Source: Nitrosopumilales archaeon
GTDB lineage: Archaea; Thermoproteota; Nitrososphaeria; Nitrososphaerales; Nitrosopumilaceae
Assembly (NCBI GenBank): GCA_016838825.1
Contig: JAEHKU010000004.1
Span: 1 to 64,000, forward strand
Reading direction: 5' to 3'
DNA length: 64,000 nucleotides
Within the stretch, counting starts at the first letter, position 1, and every line of letters begins with the position of its first letter. Positions 16,279 to 24,874 of the stretch are shown here, in pieces. A program made the translations under genes and the position numbers. The notes under the pieces are model-generated. The model was not told the DNA's origin. It made no database searches and was given only the letters and a program-made list of their open reading frames with translations.

Positions 16279-17166
16279 TTGATTGTGGTTCTAAATGATC
16301 ACATAAGGGGAATAATATCCAATGAAGAAACATTATGGTCAGTATTGGAAAAAACATTGGATGATTGTGTGGGCATCAGTATAAATGAGCTTAAAGAACC
16401 ACTTGCTAACGCCCTAGATAGACTAAATCCAAGTTTAGTAATTCAAAATTCAATACTAGGAAAAATTTCTGATTACAAGACAATATCTTTCTTACAGGAC
16501 CCACTAATTGAAATGAAAAGACATTTTGATTCATTGACGTCTAATTTGAAGGAAAAAATTCGCCGTAGAGAAACCTATTCAGATAAAATAAGAAAACAAT
16601 TCGAGTCTTTCCAAAAGTCAATTAAGGTTACAAACTCGAACTATATATCAAACATGTACCAGAAAGCAGGAAAATTCAAGGTTATTCCAATGGGTGTGGA
16701 CCATAGTTTATTCAGACCACTTGATAAAAAAGAGATGCGTAGAAAATACAAGATCCCACTTGATAGAAAGGTGAATATTTTCGTAGGAAGCCAACATCCT
16801 GTAAAAGGATTAAATGAAATTCTAAAAATGATCCAAGATGATCCAAGTATTTTTTGGATTTTAATTTTAAAAGATTCAAAGATTGAAGCAGGACATAACT
16901 ACCTTATTTTTCAAAAAATCTCTCAAACTATCTTGGCAGAACTGTATAACTGTGCTGATACGTGTGTATCAAGAAGTATTACTGAAAGTTTTGGTCTTGC
17001 TGTGGTTGAGGCAATGTTCTGTGGAACTAAAATAGATGTGCCCAAGACAGGTATATTTTGGGACTGGGAGCCTGAAGGTAAAGACCCAAGAAAAGAGGCT
17101 TTTAGCTATGGGCTTGACAAAGATACATGGATGAAAAACTGGAAACAATTAGTAAACAGTTGCTAA
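16279..17166 (+). CDS. Family 4 glycosyltransferase, short N-terminal domain
   Basis: The C-terminal half is a GT-B donor domain: VIPMGVDHSLFRPLD near residue 137, a strand/helix with VGSQHPVKGLNEIL near 167, and the GT4 nucleotide-sugar motif SITESFGLAVVEAM near 234 with the two spaced Glu residues. At 295 residues it is shorter than typical GT4 enzymes (about 350-400), the shortfall being in the N-terminal acceptor domain. A TTG start is used and no earlier good start was found. It could be a naturally compact enzyme or one that has lost its N-terminus. Confidence 0.72.
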   Translation: MIVVLNDHIRGIISNEETLWSVLEKTLDDCVGISINELKEPLANALDRLNPSLVIQNSILGKISDYKTISFLQDPLIEMKRHFDSLTSNLKEKIRRRETYSDKIRKQFESFQKSIKVTNSNYISNMYQKAGKFKVIPMGVDHSLFRPLDKKEMRRKYKIPLDRKVNIFVGSQHPVKGLNEILKMIQDDPSIFWILILKDSKIEAGHNYLIFQKISQTILAELYNCADTCVSRSITESFGLAVVEAMFCGTKIDVPKTGIFWDWEPEGKDPRKEAFSYGLDKDTWMKNWKQLVNSC

Positions 17167-17213
17167 AAAACTGAGTTTTAAATTTCGTATAGTTCAATTC
17201 ATGTTATTCAATA

Positions 17214-18710
17214 TTAAGAATCAATTTCTCCTTCTTGTATATGATATACAATACTGTCAAAAACAGTATAGTGTTTAATTCCCATAGGAAGTAGCTTTTC
17301 ATAAAAGAAAATACGATCTCCAGGTGTTATGGTACTATCTTCTTCTGTTCGATTTCCAATAGGAAATCCTCCGCTTTTAATGAAAAGATCTTTGTGAATT
17401 GCACAAGGCATGAATAAACCACCGTCCTTTATTTCATGAGTTGATATTTTTTTTGCAAATCGTTGAAAGGCATCATCATCAAATTTTGAATAAGTCCTTC
17501 CAAAATTGTTTTCAATTCCATACTTGCCCGATCTAAGTTTACCAGATTCTACTAGCCTCGATGTGACAATACTATCTTCTCTGAGGTTTCTTACTAGATT
17601 ATCAAGCCACTTGTCAGAAAAAGCCATGTCTGAATTAACAAACACTATGATATCACCAGGTGCGTTAAATCCACCATAATTCCAAGCCCTATAAACTCGT
17701 TTAAGATAGTTTTCGTTAGGAATATTATTTCTATACAATAAATGTTGGATTTTTTTCTCACTTAGATGCTCCAGTAGTTCGTCAGTTGGATCATTAGCTA
17801 CAAAAAGAAAATCAATGTCTCTTCCTTTTCGACATGTATGTTTATTGAACGAACTTAAAACAAAATTTGCGTATCCTATTGATTTGTAGATTAGACAAAC
17901 AACCGTTATCTTCATTGTAGACAGAGGAAACCAGTCCTTTGAAAATTTCTTAAGTAGCAGATTTTTTTCGTCTTTTATTCTTTCAAGTGCCCACCCAGAT
18001 TGCCCAAGTGAAGCATATGTCGAATATTTTCTGTCAATTTCCTTGTTGTTAGAAAATCCATGATGGATGATCTTTATGTCAGTTCGTCTATCATTAACTA
18101 ATCCCAATGGATACTGTCGTAAATGAAGCCCCTCTTGAACATCAAACCTAAGATTGCCATTGTTTTTCCAAAGTTTTGTCTGCCAATTCTTATTCCAAAG
18201 TTCATCTACTCTGTACGCTTCTTTTCCTTTCCAAAGATTGTAGTAAAGAAATGAAAATGAATCAATTTCGTGTTCCTCACCATATTGACACAATGATCGT
18301 ATGCCACCCTGTTCTCCACTTCTGTCAAATATTTCATCAGGATCCAACGATACGATCCAATCTGGATCTAACGAAGCAGCCAATTCAAGTAATTTTTGTT
18401 TATGAGATAGTTCTTCCTTAAAATTATTAGGCATTTGTATTATGTGCTTCGTGTACTTTTTTGCAATTTTTACACTGTTATCAGAAGAATCATCATCACA
18501 CAAAACAATATCATTGCAAAATGCAGATAGGTGGTTAAGACATCTTTCAAGATTTCCATTTTTACCTTCATTAAAGCATTTCACAAAACCAAATAGTTTG
18601 ATTGAGTCAGTATTTCGTGTTGTTTTTTGTACCTCAGAAATATTAACACGCTTAAAGTCCTTATAGATCCCAAGACCCCTTTTTGCTAAATGTTTGATTC
18701 CCATATTCAA
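17214..18710 (-). CDS. Tandem double glycosyltransferase family 2 protein
   Basis: 498 residues with two GT2-like domains. The first (about 35-255) has KLFGFVKCFNEGKNG, IVLCDDDSSDNSVKIA and the DPDWIVSLDPDEIFD metal/acceptor segment. The second (about 268-490) has KITVVCLIYKSIGYANFV, DFLFVANDPTDELL and VFVNSDMAFSDKWLDN with a DxD-like Ser-Asp, ending in TPGDRIFFYEKLL. A two-domain protein could add two sugars in sequence. It converges on the GT4 gene at 16279 and is divergent from the radical SAM gene at 18763. Confidence 0.78.
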   Translation of the reverse strand: MNMGIKHLAKRGLGIYKDFKRVNISEVQKTTRNTDSIKLFGFVKCFNEGKNGNLERCLNHLSAFCNDIVLCDDDSSDNSVKIAKKYTKHIIQMPNNFKEELSHKQKLLELAASLDPDWIVSLDPDEIFDRSGEQGGIRSLCQYGEEHEIDSFSFLYYNLWKGKEAYRVDELWNKNWQTKLWKNNGNLRFDVQEGLHLRQYPLGLVNDRRTDIKIIHHGFSNNKEIDRKYSTYASLGQSGWALERIKDEKNLLLKKFSKDWFPLSTMKITVVCLIYKSIGYANFVLSSFNKHTCRKGRDIDFLFVANDPTDELLEHLSEKKIQHLLYRNNIPNENYLKRVYRAWNYGGFNAPGDIIVFVNSDMAFSDKWLDNLVRNLREDSIVTSRLVESGKLRSGKYGIENNFGRTYSKFDDDAFQRFAKKISTHEIKDGGLFMPCAIHKDLFIKSGGFPIGNRTEEDSTITPGDRIFFYEKLLPMGIKHYTVFDSIVYHIQEGEIDS

Positions 18711-18762
18711 GTTAAATTAATCTTCAAGTAGTAAATTTTTCGTAACGAAGATATGCTATAGA

Positions 18763-19908
18763 ATGAAAGGAAACATGTCCATGAACCCACATCCAATAGA
18801 ATACAGCGTATCAAAGGCCCTTTACCATACAGATAAGATAAAAGCACTCCAACAAGGACAACAAATTACCCCCACTGAAATACAAGTGGATCTCGAAGCA
18901 TATTGTAATGACAATTGTTCTTTTTGCTCATACAGAAAAGAAGATGGTTACAACAATAGAATGCTTGAACTAATTAATGCAAAGCCTGGAACAGCATATC
19001 ACGATGACAGACCAGTAGGCAAACCAAGTCCTGAGTCTAGAATCCCATTAGAATTTGCTGATAAATTTCCTGAACAAATGTTAGAAGCAGGAATTCCAGC
19101 AATTGAAATAACTGGTGGTGGTGAACCTACTCTTTGGGGTCGTTTTAATGATCTAGTTGAGAATCTAGGAAAGGCAGGATTGGAAATAGGATTAGTCACA
19201 AACGGTTCATTATTGACAGATCAAAGAATCAAACTGCTAACAAAATATTGCACATGGATTAGAATCTCAATGGACTCATCCAACCCAGAAACGCATAAGG
19301 AAATTCATAGAACAGCAAACTATGATTTTGATAGAAGATTAAATACCATCAAAAAACTTGCCCTTAGCAAGAGTGAAGAATTAATCCTTGGAATATCATT
19401 CATCGTGACACCAGATAATTATGATGATATAGAAAACTCTGCACGATTATTTGCATCCGTTGGAGTGAATCACATTAGATTCTCATGGATGTATGATAGA
19501 GAAGGGCATGCAGGATTAACACAAGAGCAAATAGATGGTTTAAAAAAACTACTTGATAAATTAATGGATGAACTTAACCGCGATGACTTTAGAATAATAT
19601 ACGAACATGGTAGAATAGAATCTTATTCAAAGCCAAACACCGATTTTAATACCTGTTATTATCAAAGGTTTGTCTGGGCAATAGGCGCAGACTGCAAGGT
19701 ATATCCATGTTGCATTCAAAAATATCACCCTGATTTCGCTTATGGAGACATTCGTGAAAAAACGCTGAAACAATTAGTAAATGATCTTAAAACAATATCC
19801 GCAATGAATAATCTTGACGTGACAAAATGCTATCCATGTTGGCTACGAAATAGAAACAAGGCTATTGCAAAGGCAGTAGAAAAACCAATGCATGTAAATT
19901 TTATTTAA
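18763..19908 (+). CDS. Radical SAM enzyme with SPASM-type C-terminus
   Basis: 381 residues. The 4Fe-4S motif C48-x3-C52-x2-C55 (CNDNCSFC) opens the partial TIM barrel; EITGGGEPTLWGRFN near residue 108 is the SAM-binding GGE motif, and GLVTNGSLL follows. The C-terminus has Cys in FNTCYYQRFVWAIGAD, KVYPCC and TKCYPCWLRNRN, a SPASM or twitch-like auxiliary cluster region. Such enzymes modify peptides or sugars. Its place among glycosyltransferases favours a surface-glycan or lipid substrate, but this is inference. Confidence 0.82.
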   Translation: MKGNMSMNPHPIEYSVSKALYHTDKIKALQQGQQITPTEIQVDLEAYCNDNCSFCSYRKEDGYNNRMLELINAKPGTAYHDDRPVGKPSPESRIPLEFADKFPEQMLEAGIPAIEITGGGEPTLWGRFNDLVENLGKAGLEIGLVTNGSLLTDQRIKLLTKYCTWIRISMDSSNPETHKEIHRTANYDFDRRLNTIKKLALSKSEELILGISFIVTPDNYDDIENSARLFASVGVNHIRFSWMYDREGHAGLTQEQIDGLKKLLDKLMDELNRDDFRIIYEHGRIESYSKPNTDFNTCYYQRFVWAIGADCKVYPCCIQKYHPDFAYGDIREKTLKQLVNDLKTISAMNNLDVTKCYPCWLRNRNKAIAKAVEKPMHVNFI

Positions 19909-19935
19909 TAGGAGAAATGGCTAAAATACAAAATC

Positions 19936-21027
19936 TCATATCCTTAAAACTTCCTTAGGTCTTAATTTTTCAAGGTATTGTATGAGTGAAATTTTGAACT
20001 TTTCCTTGCTAAAATTTTTGATATGGTTTAGCAGTTGTTTTGAAAGATAATCAAATTCGCCAGCTAGTGCTTTTTCTATTTTCTCCCTCGCCTGGCTAGG
20101 ATTATTCGGATCATATCTCAATTCTGGAAATGGAACTGTTTCCTGGTGCCCAGTATTATCAGGTACTATAGGTATACAACCCCCAGCTATACTTTCAACA
20201 ACTGAAATACCAAAGGTTTCAGGTGAGGTGTGAAAATAGACCTTACTTTGATTAATGTATCTTATCACTTGAGATCTTTCCACATTTTTCAGCAATACAA
20301 TGTTAGCACTTGACTGTTGACACTTCATTTTGAGTCGTTCAAAATAGATTTCGTTTGCCCTGGTCTTCGTATTACCAATAATGACATAGTTGGCATCAAT
20401 ATCTGTAGTAGTTTTAATGGCGAACTCGAGATTTTTTTCAGTCGAAAATCTTGAAACAGTGATCATATTCCTGTTCTTATTATTATCAATATGAAATTCG
20501 TTCAAATCTACTGGCGGATATATTATTGTGGAATTTTTACCAAATTGTTTTTTAATAGATTCACAAACGAACTTGGAGTTAGATATAAGATGGATGTTTT
20601 CATTTTTTATGTTGTTAAGAAATTTCCTCATCAACAAGTAATATGGTCTGTAATACCATGACCAGATGCCCTTGTATTTTGTACCACTCTTATTGACCTC
20701 ATTTTTAAAATCGTGATGACAATAAATGATAATTTGTTTATTATTTTCAGGGACAGCAAATCCACCAGATGTATGTAAAACTAGATTTGAATTTGTTTTC
20801 TTAGAAAGCTTGGATTCAAGATATCTTTGATATAACGCAAAAAAAGGCAGTTTGAACGGTAACAAGCGATGAACCTTAACACTATGATCAATTTCGATTG
20901 AAGGCTTTGAAACAGTATACAATTCTATGTTGAATTTGTGTTCAATCAAGGCTTCTAGTATTGCATTAAGGGTCCTTTCGGTTCCGCCACCACCGCCTAC
21001 GAAACCGTGTACAATTGATACTTTCAT
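19936..21027 (-). CDS. Family 4 glycosyltransferase
   Basis: 363 residues, GT-B fold. The N-terminus VSIVHGFVGGGGGTERTLNAI has the Gly-rich acceptor-side loop; the donor domain has IIYPPVDLNEFHI near residue 166, MITVSRFSTEKNLEFAIK near 190 and the signature TSPETFGISVVESIAGG near 273 with its paired Glu residues. The length is normal. Together with the neighbouring glycosyltransferases it likely builds a glycolipid headgroup or N-glycan. It ends 27 bases short of the convergent radical SAM gene and lies just downstream of the tetraether synthase homologue in the same direction. Confidence 0.88.
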   Translation of the reverse strand: MKVSIVHGFVGGGGGTERTLNAILEALIEHKFNIELYTVSKPSIEIDHSVKVHRLLPFKLPFFALYQRYLESKLSKKTNSNLVLHTSGGFAVPENNKQIIIYCHHDFKNEVNKSGTKYKGIWSWYYRPYYLLMRKFLNNIKNENIHLISNSKFVCESIKKQFGKNSTIIYPPVDLNEFHIDNNKNRNMITVSRFSTEKNLEFAIKTTTDIDANYVIIGNTKTRANEIYFERLKMKCQQSSANIVLLKNVERSQVIRYINQSKVYFHTSPETFGISVVESIAGGCIPIVPDNTGHQETVPFPELRYDPNNPSQAREKIEKALAGEFDYLSKQLLNHIKNFSKEKFKISLIQYLEKLRPKEVLRI

Positions 21028-21067
21028 TTAAAATGGAATTAAGCGTAGTTTCTTAAAATCTTATTAA

Positions 21068-22732
21068 TTATGTTAACGCTTGAGACGCCTCATGGAACAT
21101 CTGGCTCTTTGCACAACCAGCAGCGAGTTCATCACCAGCTCCACGTCGCATAAGACCTCTGTAAAGGCCATCTTCTAACTTAATACCCTCTCTTTCTTCC
21201 CATTCTTCTACAGTAATAGAGAATTTCTTTTGAATTCTATCTCTATACCATTCAGGAATAACGTTAAACGCACAGAATGGAATTATTCTAAGATCTGGAG
21301 TAACATAGTGAATATCACATCTTTGTAGTCTTTCAAGATCTTCATTGTATTTGTCTTGGAAGTGCATCATTCCCAAGAACAGTCCTTTTACATGCCACGA
21401 ACCAATAGAATCAAATGATCTTTTCATCAATATGTTTCCAAACATCTTTGCAAGATCAAGACCAGCTGGCTGCTTCTTCTTATCAACAAAACTAGAAAGC
21501 TTTCTAACTACTTCAAGCATTGTAAAGTACTTGTTTTTACCTGAGCGAATCTCTTCTGATTTATCTTCAAATAATTCAAGCATTCCTTGTATGTCACAGA
21601 ATTTAGTCAAAGGTACAAATTTCTTGGTTTCTTCATCTTCGAAAACATATGTACCTGCACCACATGCAAAATGAATTGACAACTCGTATTTTGGCTTACT
21701 TGAAAATGCTTCAATAACGTTTGTCAGTGGCATACAACTAGGAACAGGGAACCAATCATCAACTGTAACTTCACCATTTGTCTGTTCCTCAATTCTTTGA
21801 ATACAATCTGGAATTGTAATTCTATATTTTTCACGTTCTTTCTTGCCCATTCTACCAGTAAGAGAAACAGGTTGAAAGTTTACGGCATGAACAATATCCA
21901 TGTTCTTTTGAGCATATCTGATAATACCACCTAGCTCGTGGTCATTAATTGATTTGATAACTGTTGGAACAAAAACTACTGTACTTCCTATTTTTCTACA
22001 GCTATCAAGCGCATAAGGAATTTCCCAATGGTTCTTGGGGTTTGTTCTAGCAGTTACACCATCAAAACTTAGATAAAGATTGTTTACACCTGCAAGTCTT
22101 ACTTCCCGAGCTGCTTCTGGGTCCATGGCATGTCTAATTCCATTTGTGTTCATTTGAATATGGTCTACACCCTCTTCCTTCATAATTTTGATAACATCAA
22201 CGATATCTTCTCTCAGCATTGGTTCTCCACCTGTAATCTGCATCGAGTTACCTGGAATTGGTCTTTCTGCTCTTAGAGTCTTCATCATTGCTCTTACTTG
22301 ATCCAAAGAAGGCTCATACATGTACGCCCCTTCTAGACCCTTCTTAACATAAAAGAAGCAATACCAACAAGTAAGATCACATCTGTTTGTAACAATCATG
22401 TTTGCAAGACCACTATGGGATAAGTGATTCGAACAAAGACCACAGTTATTTGGACATGAACATTTTTCAATCATTACGTTTGGAGCATGAGCACCTTTTC
22501 CGTCAGTCCAGTACGTGCTAAACTTCTTGTACATCTCATAGGAGCCAAAGTAGAGCTCTTCACATTCACCATGAGTTGGACAGATTTTTGTCATGAAGAC
22601 TTTGCCGTCTCGTTCAAATACTTCAGCATCTAAAATCATGTTACACTCAGGACAAATACTTTGAGTAAATCTAATAGTAGCTTTCTTTCCTATAGTCTTA
22701 GTACTCTGATTAGATAATTGAATTAGTTCCAT
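21068..22732 (-). CDS. tes: Tetraether lipid synthase homologue (Tes-type radical SAM)
   Basis: Joins the phytanyl tails of two archaeols to form membrane-spanning tetraether (GDGT) lipids. The 554 residues follow the MJ0619/Tes layout: an N-terminal Cys-rich module with SICPEC (C27, C30), ICPTHGECEELYFG and CSCPNNCGLC (C91-C100), then the radical SAM motif C118-x3-C122-x2-C125 in CDLTCWYCFFY, and QITGGEPMLRED near residue 165. More Cys in HFACGAG, TKFCDIQG and FCAFN fit auxiliary clusters. GDGT lipids are universal in thaumarchaea, which supports the call. The promoter is divergent from the TrmB regulator. Confidence 0.85.
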   Translation of the reverse strand: MELIQLSNQSTKTIGKKATIRFTQSICPECNMILDAEVFERDGKVFMTKICPTHGECEELYFGSYEMYKKFSTYWTDGKGAHAPNVMIEKCSCPNNCGLCSNHLSHSGLANMIVTNRCDLTCWYCFFYVKKGLEGAYMYEPSLDQVRAMMKTLRAERPIPGNSMQITGGEPMLREDIVDVIKIMKEEGVDHIQMNTNGIRHAMDPEAAREVRLAGVNNLYLSFDGVTARTNPKNHWEIPYALDSCRKIGSTVVFVPTVIKSINDHELGGIIRYAQKNMDIVHAVNFQPVSLTGRMGKKEREKYRITIPDCIQRIEEQTNGEVTVDDWFPVPSCMPLTNVIEAFSSKPKYELSIHFACGAGTYVFEDEETKKFVPLTKFCDIQGMLELFEDKSEEIRSGKNKYFTMLEVVRKLSSFVDKKKQPAGLDLAKMFGNILMKRSFDSIGSWHVKGLFLGMMHFQDKYNEDLERLQRCDIHYVTPDLRIIPFCAFNVIPEWYRDRIQKKFSITVEEWEEREGIKLEDGLYRGLMRRGAGDELAAGCAKSQMFHEASQALT

Positions 22733-22763
22733 TTGCCTTTCTTGATCGAATCTTCTGAAAGCG

Positions 22764-22773
22764 CTATTTAAGA
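22764..22773 (-). promoter_or_regulatory. TATA box of the tetraether synthase gene
   Basis: Reverse strand TCTTAAATAG lies about 32 bases upstream of the ATG at 22732, fitting an archaeal TATA element with a very short leader. Confidence 0.45.
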
Positions 22774-22818
22774 TGATTCCCCTTAGACACCTGATGTTTT
22801 TGGGAGATGTAGACGTGC

Positions 22819-22831
22819 TTTAGATATATAT
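22819..22831 (+). promoter_or_regulatory. TATA box of the TrmB-family gene
   Basis: TTTAGATATATAT lies about 23-35 bases before the ATG at 22854, as expected for a leaderless archaeal transcript. An SD-like GGAG at 22837-22840 precedes a dead-end ATG and is probably incidental. Confidence 0.5.
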
Positions 22832-22853
22832 CGAAAGGAGATGAAAATAGCAA

Positions 22854-23627
22854 ATGAGTTTCTCAGACAAGACAAGAAAGGCTCTTGAAAAGTTAGGTCT
22901 AACAAGTTATGAAATAAGGACATATACTGCACTTTTAAAAAGTGGAAAAATAAATGCCTCAGATCTTAGCCAGAAATCTGGTGTTCCTTATTCGAAAATA
23001 TACGAAGTGCTTGGCTCACTTGAGGAAAAAGGCTGGATTGGTTCTGATGATTTAAGGCCAACAGAGTATTTTGCAAAGTCTCCAGCATCTGCAATCGAAA
23101 CAACTAAGCAACGAAAAGAAACCGAATTCAAAAATAATGAGAGTATTATTGTAAATGAACTCATACCGATTTATGAAAAAAGTGGTACAAGTGAAAGACC
23201 GGAAATTTGGGTTCTTTCAGGTGTTACAAATATTGCTTCTAAAATTCTTGAACTGGTAGACTCGTGCAAAAATGAAGTGATGATAGCTGTACCAAAAATT
23301 GCAGAAATTTTGCTTACAGAATCGTTACCAAGACTCAGACAATTACATGATAAAGGTGTTGACATAACCATATTAGTATCAGAGGATGTGGACAAAGAGG
23401 CTACAAAAACATTGTCAAGATTAGCAACTGTTAAGATGAAGAAAGGACTTTTTGGCGGTGGTATTATTGCAGACAAACGGCATGTTGTGATATTATTGGG
23501 CTCCGAAGTAAGCAAAACAAACTCTGAAGAAGCTGTTGCAATTTGGGCAGATCATGCAGGTCTTGCTGCATTCGCAAGAGAATATTTTGAATATTTATTA
23601 AAAGATTCTAAGAATGTAAAAGTGTAA
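22854..23627 (+). CDS. TrmB family transcriptional regulator
   Basis: 257 residues. The N-terminal winged helix has KALEKLGLTSYEIRTYTALL and SGVPYSKIYEVLGSLEEKGW, the hallmark of TrmB proteins. The C-terminal part (about 105-257) resembles the sugar/PLD-like sensing domain, with ILELVDSCKNEVMIAVP and LPRLRQLHDKGVDITILV. The effector is unknown. It is divergent from the tetraether synthase homologue across about 120 bases with facing TATA boxes and could regulate it. The next gene, a second regulator, starts within about 25 bases. Confidence 0.85.
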   Translation: MSFSDKTRKALEKLGLTSYEIRTYTALLKSGKINASDLSQKSGVPYSKIYEVLGSLEEKGWIGSDDLRPTEYFAKSPASAIETTKQRKETEFKNNESIIVNELIPIYEKSGTSERPEIWVLSGVTNIASKILELVDSCKNEVMIAVPKIAEILLTESLPRLRQLHDKGVDITILVSEDVDKEATKTLSRLATVKMKKGLFGGGIIADKRHVVILLGSEVSKTNSEEAVAIWADHAGLAAFAREYFEYLLKDSKNVKV

Positions 23628-23652
23628 GGTCGAAATGTAATTGAAAGAAGAA

Positions 23653-24078
23653 ATGCTTTTTGTAGGAACTGCTGAAGCAGAACATGTTGAAATGTATATT
23701 AAAGCAATTTGGTTGATAAGAGAAAAAAAAGAAGATATAAAAATTAGCACGATATCTAGAGTTCTTAAAATTAGACAACCAAGCGTAGTTCAGATGTTAA
23801 AAAAATTAAACGTGAGAAAACTAGTTAATTACAGTAAGGCAATTGTATCTTTAACACCACTGGGTGAAGAGATCGGTTCCAAGATGATGCGTAACAGTAG
23901 ATTACTAGAAGTTCTTATGAATGATGCATTAAAAGTCGAAATAGATGAGGAAATGGTGTGTGGTATAGAACATCACATGAAGGATCATTTTACTAACGCC
24001 CTTTGTACTATGCTAAATCATCCCCGAGAATGTCCTCACAATTATAAAATACCACGAGGGTCATGTTGTGATAATTAA
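23653..24078 (+). CDS. DtxR/MntR-type metal-responsive regulator
   Basis: About 141 residues. EHVEMYIKAIWLIREKK and the helix-turn-helix with SRVLKIRQPSVVQMLKKL, followed by YSKAIVSLTPLGEEIG, is the DtxR/MntR DNA-binding domain. The dimerisation/metal domain has MVCGIEHHMKDHFTNAL, with the usual Cys-Glu-His-His-type metal ligands, and an unusual Cys-rich tail (RECPHNYKIPRGSCCDN). It lacks the SH3-like third domain, as in MntR. A TTG at 23641 would add four residues. A metal-dependent repressor of Mn or Fe uptake is the likely role; no target is visible here. Confidence 0.82.
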   Translation: MLFVGTAEAEHVEMYIKAIWLIREKKEDIKISTISRVLKIRQPSVVQMLKKLNVRKLVNYSKAIVSLTPLGEEIGSKMMRNSRLLEVLMNDALKVEIDEEMVCGIEHHMKDHFTNALCTMLNHPRECPHNYKIPRGSCCDN

Positions 24079-24117
24079 GCAGAACATGTTATATCAGAAT
24101 AATCCTTTCGAAAAATC

Positions 24118-24246
24118 ATGACGTGTTTTTGTGGATGTGAGAAGTACATTCGTAACTCAAATGGATTTAAGATAGGATGCGTAAAATGTGGTCACGGTTC
24201 ACAAAATCACGAAGAGAGTTTCAGACACAAACCTGCCAACGTATAA
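24118..24246 (+). CDS. Small zinc-ribbon-like protein, 42 residues
   Basis: An ATG frame with CFCGC near residues 3-7 and CVKCGHG near 22-28, a pattern close to a zinc ribbon of two Cys pairs about 16 residues apart, then a His-rich tail (NHEESFRHK). It lies 39 bases after the metal regulator in the same direction. The Cys pairing and the G after the last Cys argue for a real gene, though the protein is too short to classify. Confidence 0.5.
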   Translation: MTCFCGCEKYIRNSNGFKIGCVKCGHGSQNHEESFRHKPANV

Positions 24247-24276
24247 CGAAATTACAGTAAAGATGAATACTCAGGT

Positions 24277-24337
24277 GCAGGCTCAGAACTCAAGATCCCT
24301 ATCATCAAATCAGAGGGATTTGGTCATCAACGCCTGC
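24277..24337 (-). ncRNA. C/D box sRNA (2'-O-methylation guide)
   Basis: Reading the reverse strand from 24337: a terminal stem GCAGGC pairs perfectly with GCCTGC at the other end (24332-24337 with 24277-24282). Inside it are C box TTGATGA, a 10-nt spacer CCAAATCCCT, D' box CTGA, then C' box TGATGA, a 15-nt spacer TAGGGATCTTGAGTT, and D box CTGA. This is the full archaeal C-D'-C'-D layout in 61 nt. The guides should pair with 5'-AGGGAUUUGG (D') and 5'-AACUCAAGAUCC (D); I could not name the RNA target. A TATA-like stretch lies about 20-30 bases upstream. Confidence 0.8.
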
Positions 24338-24360
24338 ATGGTTTAATCTTAATTCAGCTT

Positions 24361-24377
24361 TATTGAATTTTTCAATA
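24361..24377. promoter_or_regulatory. Perfect short palindrome, possible operator
   Basis: TATTGAA-TTT-TTCAATA is a 7-base perfect inverted repeat between the divergent C/D sRNA and the unknown gene at 24412. It overlaps the region expected to hold both promoters. It could be an operator or simply AT-rich symmetry. Confidence 0.3.
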
Positions 24378-24411
24378 AACTTGATATGAGGCAGAGGAGT
24401 AAAATTTTCAA

Positions 24412-24834
24412 ATGGTATCAATAGAAACCCCATGCCCACTCGAAAGTTTTAGAAAGTTTGTCATCTATAGTACCTGCAGTTCTTTCATACCAAGAAGTTA
24501 CTTTGAGGATTACGAAGTATTTCCAGAAAGGGAAGAAGGTCTCGGTTCTATTTATGTAGAAGCAGCAGATAAAGTGACTCTCAAAAAAATTCGCGAGATA
24601 ACCTTTGTAAATGCAATAGATGTGCTTGGAATTATTTATTCCTCTAAAAGTGGAAATACACACCTAAAATGGCGTCAGATCAGAAGGCTTAACGGCAAAG
24701 TAACAGGTGAATCTTCTTCAAATAGCTTAGTAAACTTGGCAGAAGGTGGTGTGATAACCACAGAATGGGTTCAAAATTACGTAAAAAAAATGAACGAAAA
24801 AAAACAAACTAATGTTGAACAATTAACAAGTTAA
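24412..24834 (+). CDS. Protein of unknown function, 140 residues
   Basis: An alpha/beta protein without membrane helices. Visible segments are ESFRKFVIYSTCSSFIPRSYFEDYEVF, a strand-helix stretch SIYVEAADKVTLKKIREI, IDVLGIIYSSKSGNTHLKW and a polar tail. The ATG start gives Pro-Cys-Pro near the N-terminus. I do not recognise it. It precedes the pelota gene by 40 bases in the same direction and may be co-transcribed. Confidence 0.6.
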   Translation: MVSIETPCPLESFRKFVIYSTCSSFIPRSYFEDYEVFPEREEGLGSIYVEAADKVTLKKIREITFVNAIDVLGIIYSSKSGNTHLKWRQIRRLNGKVTGESSSNSLVNLAEGGVITTEWVQNYVKKMNEKKQTNVEQLTS

Positions 24835-24874
24835 ATACACTCATTTTTTCTTGTGATAAAAAAAGGTCCACTTT

